Assembly (NCBI GenBank): GCA_945861165.1
Contig: CAMATO010000032.1
Location: 1-11,032, forward strand
Direction of reading: 5' to 3'
Origin: Bifidobacterium breve
Lineage (GTDB): Bacteria > Actinomycetota > Actinomycetes > S36-B12 > UBA5976
Length of the DNA: 11,032 nt
This document shows, in pieces, positions 6,036 to 11,032 of this stretch. The translations under genes and the position numbers were made by a program. Positions within the stretch are counted from its first letter, which is position 1; each line of letters opens with the position of its first letter. The notes under the pieces are model-generated. The model did not search any database and was not told where the DNA came from. It saw only the letters and a program-made list of their open reading frames with translations.

Positions 6036-6419
6036 CTAAAATCCACCGTCGCGGCGTTGTTGCCAGCGTTCTTCAAGTCTTGACATCAATTTAGAATTCT
6101 TGGTTCTATTTCGAACCTTGGTAGGAGTTGGGGTAGCTGCGCCAACGGGCTCTTGCAGACCACGAGCAATAAAAACAAATCCTGTTAACACTAATAAGAA
6201 TCCTGGTATTCCCACGATCACAGTTTTGGAGACCACTGAACCAAAAACTAAAACTAATCCAGAAACAAGGGCCAAAAGCCCAAAGATAACGTTGCGGCGC
6301 TCACCGGGAGCAATAGTAAAACCGGAACGACGAAGGCTGGAAGCAAATTTTGGGTCCTCAGCATAAAGGGCTTTTTCCATTTGTTCCAACAGCTTTTGTT
6401 CACGGTCTGAGAGTGCCAC
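6036..6419 (-). CDS. DUF3040 domain membrane protein
   Basis: A 127-residue protein of the actinobacterial DUF3040 family, function unknown. The N-terminal block LSDREQKLLEQMEKAL (3-18) followed by EDPKFASSLR (21-30) is the family hallmark. Two membrane helices lie at about 43-61 and 66-86. The C-terminal tail (100-127) is basic and ends in a charged, possibly helical segment. The start is GTG at 6419-6417, chosen because the conserved MxLSxxEQ block begins there; upstream purine content is poor (GGGG at 6434-6431, 11 bases away). Members of this family are often encoded close to mraZ in actinobacteria. Here the gene is separated from mraZ by a two-gene plus-strand block. It converges on that block with only 2 bases between stop codons and lies 94 bases after dinB. 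Confidence 0.9.
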   Translation of the reverse strand: MALSDREQKLLEQMEKALYAEDPKFASSLRRSGFTIAPGERRNVIFGLLALVSGLVLVFGSVVSKTVIVGIPGFLLVLTGFVFIARGLQEPVGAATPTPTKVRNRTKNSKLMSRLEERWQQRRDGGF

Positions 6420-6446
6420 GTTTGGTTATGCCCCGCCCTGTTTTGT

Positions 6447-6475
6447 GTAAGGAGTATTTCCTACTTTCTAGAATA
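6447..6475 (-). promoter_or_regulatory. Possible promoter and imperfect palindrome upstream of the DUF3040 gene
   Basis: On the minus strand TATTCT (6475-6470) is a -10-like hexamer without a good -35. An imperfect palindrome, GTAGGA-AATAC-TCC-T-TAC (6464-6447), covers the expected transcription start. The region could allow transcription of the DUF3040 gene independently of dinB. Evidence is weak. Confidence 0.22.
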
Positions 6476-6513
6476 CGACTTTTACTCTGCCCAAGCACAT
6501 TGGAGTGCGGGTC

Positions 6514-7728
6514 TTAATCGATGAGTCGTGCTGGCTTAACGGCGTCATCCCCAAATCGGGCACTGGCCTTGTCACTGGCCTTATCAATTTCGCGCCATCC
6601 CTTCTCACTTTCCCCTAACAGCAGCTGCCTGGAGGCAGTTTCTGCTTCTTCGAGCTTCTCTACTCTTACTCCGACCAATCTGACTCTGACTCGATCAAGT
6701 TTTAGGTTTTCAAAGAGAGTTTTAGTGATGGCATAAATGTCTTTGGTCCCATCAATTGGATCGGTGATGGTTTTGGATCTGGTGATGGTGGAAAAGTTGG
6801 CAAATCTAACCTTTAACACAATGGTTCGACCCATTAGTTCTGCTGCTCGTAATCTGGTGGCAACTTTTTCACTTAGTCTTAAAACTTCTCTTAAAATATC
6901 TGCTGCTTGATCTAAGTCTTTTGAAAATGTTTCTTCGTTGCCAATACTTTTTTCTGGTTCATAGGGTTCAACTGATCTTTCATCTCGACCCCAAGACAAT
7001 TCATGTAAATGTTCAGCCAGTCCATCACCTAGTGCTCTTCTTAAAGTGTTAAGTGGCAAATTTGCTATATCTGAAACTTTAAATAAACCTAAGCGTGCTA
7101 ATACTTCTTCAGTTTTTCCTCCCACTCCCCATAGCGCACCAACTGGTAAAGGATGCAAAAAAGCAATTACCTCCTCAGGTGAAACCACTAGTAGTCCATC
7201 AGGTTTAGCTCTGGTGGAAGCAAGTTTGGCAATAAATTTTGTGGGCGCAATCCCCACTGAGCAAGTGATATTTTCTTCTTGGAAAACTTTTTCCCTTAAC
7301 TTATGCCCAATTTCAGTAGGGGTACCTAAAAGTTTTCTTGAACCTGAAACATCTAAGAAAGCTTCATCCACACTTAAGGGTTCGACTAAAGGTGTCATCG
7401 AGTAATAAATATCTTGCAAACGATTTGATACTTCTTCATATTTTTCATGACTTGGCTCAATTACTGTTGCCCCAGGACATTTTCTTAAAGCTTCACTCAT
7501 TGACATTGCAGCATGAATCCCAAATTTGCGGGCTTCATAAGTAGCAGAAGTAACCACTCCTCGTCCTCCACTGTGACCAACAATTACTGGGGTTCCTCTT
7601 AATTCAGGTCGATCTTTTAATTCCACCGAAGCAAAGAAAGCATCCATGTCCACATGTAAAATGTTTGTTTCTGAATCATCACCTGTTAGTTCTATATGGG
7701 GAAGTTTTAAGATTTGGCGATGAGTCAT
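6514..7728 (-). CDS. dinB: DinB, DNA polymerase IV (Y-family translesion polymerase)
   Basis: Low-fidelity Y-family polymerase that copies past damaged bases, 404 residues. The catalytic carboxylates are all present: Asp27 in HVDMDAFFASVE (25-36), and Asp121 and Glu122 in SVDEAFLD (119-126). Phe32 sits at the steric-gate position that excludes ribonucleotides. The palm motif CSVGIAPTKFIAKLAS (156-171), the thumb helix-hairpin-helix (LPVGALWGVGGKT, 194-206) and a little-finger domain (about 262-360) follow in order. The intact active site separates it from ImuB, which lacks these residues. Near the C-terminus RQLLLG (367-372) is a possible but degenerate sliding-clamp motif. The ATG overlaps the dnaE2 stop as ATGA (7728-7725), so translation of the two is probably coupled. 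The first 22 residues before the polymerase fold may be an extension or a slightly early start. Confidence 0.96.
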   Translation of the reverse strand: MTHRQILKLPHIELTGDDSETNILHVDMDAFFASVELKDRPELRGTPVIVGHSGGRGVVTSATYEARKFGIHAAMSMSEALRKCPGATVIEPSHEKYEEVSNRLQDIYYSMTPLVEPLSVDEAFLDVSGSRKLLGTPTEIGHKLREKVFQEENITCSVGIAPTKFIAKLASTRAKPDGLLVVSPEEVIAFLHPLPVGALWGVGGKTEEVLARLGLFKVSDIANLPLNTLRRALGDGLAEHLHELSWGRDERSVEPYEPEKSIGNEETFSKDLDQAADILREVLRLSEKVATRLRAAELMGRTIVLKVRFANFSTITRSKTITDPIDGTKDIYAITKTLFENLKLDRVRVRLVGVRVEKLEEAETASRQLLLGESEKGWREIDKASDKASARFGDDAVKPARLID

Positions 7729-10700
7729 AGTTCAATCATCTCGCTTTTATTAGTTAACAAAGTTCTTCTTCCCACAGACATGCCGCCTGCTTTTGCCCGG
7801 TAAGAGTTAGATTTTTGTCCTGGGCTTAACTCAATTACTTTTCTAACTTCATTGATTCCTTTTTGCTGATAAAGGGTAAACATTTCACCTAGATCCCAGC
7901 AACCAGTTGCTCTTACTGAAACTCCCCTAGGTCCAGTTCTTCTCAAAATCCCTCTTACTAAAAGTAGAACTGAGTCATAAACAGTTGAGGCGTAATGACT
8001 TTGCACATCTTCAAAAAAAGCTGCATCACTTGGTCCAGTGGGATCATCAATGGTTAAAAAAATAACTCTTTTGCCACTTCGAACCGGTGGAGTTTGAGTA
8101 GTTACTTTTACTCCGGCCACCAATACTTCCCTGCCCCCAGTTAAAGAAACTAAAGATTTAGCAGGAGTTACTCCTAAATCTTTAAAAAACGGGATATAGG
8201 AATTAACTAAATGAGTACTGGCATCAAGACCTAATACTTGTAACTCATTAATAATGTTTTCACTCATTGTGAAATCGGGTAAACCTGAAGAAACATTTTC
8301 AGGTGTAGTAGCAACATCTAAAATTAGTTGATTGCTGATTACTCCTAAGTTATGTTCTAAATCAGATAGCTGCAGTAATAAATCTCTTCTATTTAATTGA
8401 CTGGGTAGTATTGAATCAAATCCACCAGCTAAAATAATATTTTCAGTGACATTTTTAGAAACTTGTGCTCTTTGCCAAAAATCAGCTAAAGATGCAAAGG
8501 GTCTGTTTTCTACAATTCTTGTTATTTCAGCATTACTAATTGATCTCACGTCTAACAAAGATAATCTGATGCCATATCTTTCTCCACTTTTTTCTACTCG
8601 GTAACACTGATCTGATTTATTAACATCAAGACCAAGTAAAGCTATGCCAAAGTTTTTCGCATCATTGGCTATTAATCTTTTGGGATACATTCCAGGATCA
8701 TGGGTTAACACTCCAGCTAAGAAGGCTGCAGTGTGGTGAGTTTTTAACCAAGCTGATTGATAAGTAGGCAATGCAAAAGCACCAGCATGGGCTTTACAGA
8801 ACCCAAAGGAAGCAAAAGCTTTAAGTATTTCCCAAATATGGTTAATTAACTCATGAGAATATTTCAACTTTCGGGCGGAGGAAATAAACCACTCTTCAAC
8901 TTCTAATTGGCCTTCAAAAGAGCCCATAGCGCGACGTTTTTCATCCCCCAGCGCTAAAGAGCAATCAGTCATGGCACTAATTAGTTTTATAACTTGTTCA
9001 TGAAAAACCACTACCCCGCTAGTTTCTTGAACAATGGGATCAATTTTTTCATGTAACACAGGATGAGCTTTTCTGCCTTGTCTTACTTCTAGAAAAGGTG
9101 TGATCATGTCAGATTTAACTGGACCTGGTCTAAATAGAGAAATATCAATTATTAGATCATTAAAGTTTTGTGGCCCAAATTTGCCAATTAGCTCTCTTTG
9201 TCCCGGGGACTCTATTTGAAAGCAACCTAGAGTTTTAGTTGATTGAATTAACTTAAAAGTCTTCTCATCTTCCAAAGAGATTTGATCAAGATTGATATCT
9301 ACTTTGTCTACTCGTTTTATTTCCTGCAAGCTATAAGCCATGGCAGATTGCATTCTGATACCTAAAACATCAAGTTTAAGAAAACCCATTAATTCCACAT
9401 CATCTTTATCAAATTGGCTCATAGGAAACTTGGCCCCGCTTGATTCAACTGGGGTTCTATCTAAAAGTGTTTTATCCGACAAAATAACTCCGCAAGGATG
9501 CATTGCTAAATGCCTAGGTAACCCGTCTAGTTTTTCAACTAAGTCAAGATATAAATCAAGATTTCCTTCACTCATTAAACGAGTAAAAGATGATTTTTTT
9601 AACTCTGGTAATTGACTTAAAACTTCTCTAGCTCTTCTGGCACTTACTCGAGGAAAAGTCTTTGCAAAAGCATCAATTTCTCCAGGGGGTAAACCAAGTG
9701 CTGCACCAACATCTCTAACGGCATGCCTTACTCGATAGGTTTCGCGCATTGAAATACAAACCACACGGTCTTTGCCAAATCTTTCATAAATTGCATCATA
9801 AATATCAAGTCTTCGATCTGATTCCACATCAATATCAATATCAGGTAGCGCACTTCTTAAAGGAGATAAAAACCTTTCCATTAACAGTCCATATTTAATT
9901 GGATCAATACCTGATATTCCTAAGGTGAAATTAACTAAACTTCCCGCCCCTGATCCTCTTGCTGCTACTCGTATCCCCATTTGTTTAGTTAAGTCAACAA
10001 CTTCACCTACAGTTAAGAAATAGCCTGCAAAACCTAATTGACTAATAACAGCTAATTCTTGGTTTAATCTTTCTTGATATTCAGATTTATGTCCAAAACC
10101 TAATTTAGTTAAGCCAGATTGACATTTATCTACTAATACTTTCATGGGCTCTAAACTATTTTTGCCTAAAACCACATCATTTTCAGGAACACTGATAGAT
10201 CCAATTCCAATATCTTTAACAGGATCTAAGCTGCATTCTTCTGCTATTTGTTGAGTAAATTTTAATAACAACATTCCAGTTTCAGGACTGCTTAAATGTT
10301 TTCCAATATTGTACGCAACTTGTGACATGTCAGCACTAGATTTTAAATAAGCAGAACCTCTAAAGCCTGTTACTTGTTCAAATCTCATTTGTTTCTTAGT
10401 TTCAACTGAATCGAGTAATTCAGCCACAATTGCATCTTCTGATTCAAGATATCTCACAGCATTGGTAAGAACTGCTCTTAAACGATTGTCTTTAGCAAAC
10501 GCAGCCATTTTACTAGCTGTACTTAATGAGTATTTGGGTTCTACGACTTTATGAGAATTAGGGTGAGCGGTTACTTCAATTACTACATCATTTCTATCAA
10601 CATGACTTAGCCAGTTTTGTAAGAAACTATTTGCTAAATCAATTCTGTTTCGTAACACACTTTGCCCAATTTCAGAATTACTTCCTAGTATTGCTACTAG

Positions 10701-11032
10701 GTTTCCTTGCTGCATCTTTTCCCATAACAAAGACACATCTAAAACAGGTTTACCTCGTTCTTTTTGGTGAGCACTGCTTACTAGTCGGCATAGATCTCTC
10801 CAACCATTTTTGCCGCGAGCAAGCACTAAGGCTCTTGATTTACCTAAATTAAAATCAACTCCAACGATGGGAGTTATGCCAGTAATCATGCAATGGTGCA
10901 CAAAGTTAATTGCTCCAGACATGGTGTCTTGATCAGTTAGTGCAATTTTGGAAAAGTTATGAAATGAAGCTTGGGCAACTATTTTTTCAGGCAGGGCTGT
11001 GCCATAGCGAAGTGAATAAGCAGAAGAAACAT
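7725..11032 (-). CDS. dnaE2: DnaE2-type error-prone DNA polymerase III alpha subunit (5' end beyond the window)
   Basis: C-family DNA polymerase; 1101 complete codons are visible and the frame stays open to the right edge. The ATG at 10922 is internal: codons upstream encode YSLRYGTALPEKIV and IALTDQDT, the start of the PHP domain, so only a few residues are missing. Numbering from the first full codon (11030), the palm has RGSGAGSLVN (358-367) and PDIDIDVESDRR (396-407) with catalytic Asp397 and Asp399. Asp554 in LKLDVLG (551-557) is the third. AHAGAFALPTYQSAWLK (747-763) precedes the helix-hairpin-helix region, and an OB fold (about 970-1020, TQTPPVRSGKR) follows. The C-terminus has AGGMSVGRR (1081-1089). 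These blocks match the Streptomyces DnaE2 branch rather than replicative DnaE1, and the length of about 1,105-1,110 residues fits. It overlaps dinB by 4 bases, forming a translesion operon. Confidence 0.92.
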   Translation of the reverse strand, partial: VSSAYSLRYGTALPEKIVAQASFHNFSKIALTDQDTMSGAINFVHHCMITGITPIVGVDFNLGKSRALVLARGKNGWRDLCRLVSSAHQKERGKPVLDVSLLWEKMQQGNLVAILGSNSEIGQSVLRNRIDLANSFLQNWLSHVDRNDVVIEVTAHPNSHKVVEPKYSLSTASKMAAFAKDNRLRAVLTNAVRYLESEDAIVAELLDSVETKKQMRFEQVTGFRGSAYLKSSADMSQVAYNIGKHLSSPETGMLLLKFTQQIAEECSLDPVKDIGIGSISVPENDVVLGKNSLEPMKVLVDKCQSGLTKLGFGHKSEYQERLNQELAVISQLGFAGYFLTVGEVVDLTKQMGIRVAARGSGAGSLVNFTLGISGIDPIKYGLLMERFLSPLRSALPDIDIDVESDRRLDIYDAIYERFGKDRVVCISMRETYRVRHAVRDVGAALGLPPGEIDAFAKTFPRVSARRAREVLSQLPELKKSSFTRLMSEGNLDLYLDLVEKLDGLPRHLAMHPCGVILSDKTLLDRTPVESSGAKFPMSQFDKDDVELMGFLKLDVLGIRMQSAMAYSLQEIKRVDKVDINLDQISLEDEKTFKLIQSTKTLGCFQIESPGQRELIGKFGPQNFNDLIIDISLFRPGPVKSDMITPFLEVRQGRKAHPVLHEKIDPIVQETSGVVVFHEQVIKLISAMTDCSLALGDEKRRAMGSFEGQLEVEEWFISSARKLKYSHELINHIWEILKAFASFGFCKAHAGAFALPTYQSAWLKTHHTAAFLAGVLTHDPGMYPKRLIANDAKNFGIALLGLDVNKSDQCYRVEKSGERYGIRLSLLDVRSISNAEITRIVENRPFASLADFWQRAQVSKNVTENIILAGGFDSILPSQLNRRDLLLQLSDLEHNLGVISNQLILDVATTPENVSSGLPDFTMSENIINELQVLGLDASTHLVNSYIPFFKDLGVTPAKSLVSLTGGREVLVAGVKVTTQTPPVRSGKRVIFLTIDDPTGPSDAAFFEDVQSHYASTVYDSVLLLVRGILRRTGPRGVSVRATGCWDLGEMFTLYQQKGINEVRKVIELSPGQKSNSYRAKAGGMSVGRRTLLTNKSEMIEL

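Noticed and set aside
6484..6513. Terminator after dinB
   Set aside because: Only a 4-base-pair GCAC/GTGC repeat is present on the minus strand and no T tract follows it.
6420..6513. LexA/SOS box between dinB and the DUF3040 gene
   Set aside because: No sequence resembling the actinobacterial GAAC-N4-GTTC box was found; any SOS control of dnaE2-dinB would act upstream of 11032.
7046..7544. Plus-strand reading frames antisense to dinB
   Set aside because: They are shadows of the dinB coding sequence, with no start signal and no family resemblance.
10920..10922. ATG at 10922 as the start of the dnaE2 gene
   Set aside because: The same frame stays open upstream to the window edge and encodes conserved PHP-domain sequence, so this ATG is internal.
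1..11032. CRISPR array, insertion sequence, tRNA or prophage
   Set aside because: No regularly spaced repeats, transposase or integrase sequence, tRNA-like folds or terminal repeats were seen, and coding density by conserved genes is near complete.

Overview
This window is AT-rich but carries a typical actinobacterial gene set: mraZ-rsmH-ftsL-ftsI-murE, a DUF3040 protein, and a dnaE2-type polymerase of the Streptomyces-like branch fused translationally to dinB. Actinobacterial content with low GC points to a small-genome planktonic actinobacterium (acI/Nanopelagicales-like). That placement is inference from gene content and composition; no rRNA gene is present.

Layout. (1) Positions 1-4857, minus strand: the head of the division and cell wall (dcw) cluster. 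mraZ comes first, then a structured 163-base leader, then rsmH, ftsL, ftsI and the first 392 codons of murE, which runs off the left edge. rsmH/ftsL and ftsL/ftsI overlap by 4 bases each, and murE starts 5 bases after ftsI. (2) Positions 4858-5072: a 215-base divergent promoter region holding the mraZ promoter with G-rich MraZ-box-like repeats, and a separate promoter for the plus-strand genes. (3) Positions 5073-6033, plus strand: a CDP-alcohol phosphatidyltransferase with the 12-residue-spaced signature of phosphatidylcholine synthase, followed 4 bases later by a small two-helix membrane protein resembling DUF3955. (4) Positions 6036-6419, minus strand: a DUF3040 membrane protein converging on the previous gene with only 2 bases between the stops. 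(5) Positions 6514-11032, minus strand: dinB (DNA polymerase IV) and, overlapping it by 4 bases, dnaE2, whose extreme N-terminus lies beyond the right edge.

How the parts work together. The dcw genes make the septal peptidoglycan machinery: MraZ regulator, 16S rRNA methyltransferase RsmH, FtsL scaffold, FtsI transpeptidase and MurE ligase. The dnaE2-dinB pair is a translesion and mutagenesis module. The phosphatidyltransferase pair would alter membrane lipids and sits in the opposite orientation between DUF3040 and mraZ, genes that lie close together in several other actinobacteria.

The most interesting non-coding element is the mraZ-rsmH leader. On the transcribed strand it folds into a long stem with 17 of 18 positions paired, including two G-U wobbles that would be mismatches in a plus-strand transcript. 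Its apex contains CUUCCCC. This fits what I recall of the mraW RNA motif, and an AU-rich hairpin competes for its basal stem. No tRNA, rRNA, CRISPR array or mobile element was seen, and no stretch over 300 bases lacks a gene.
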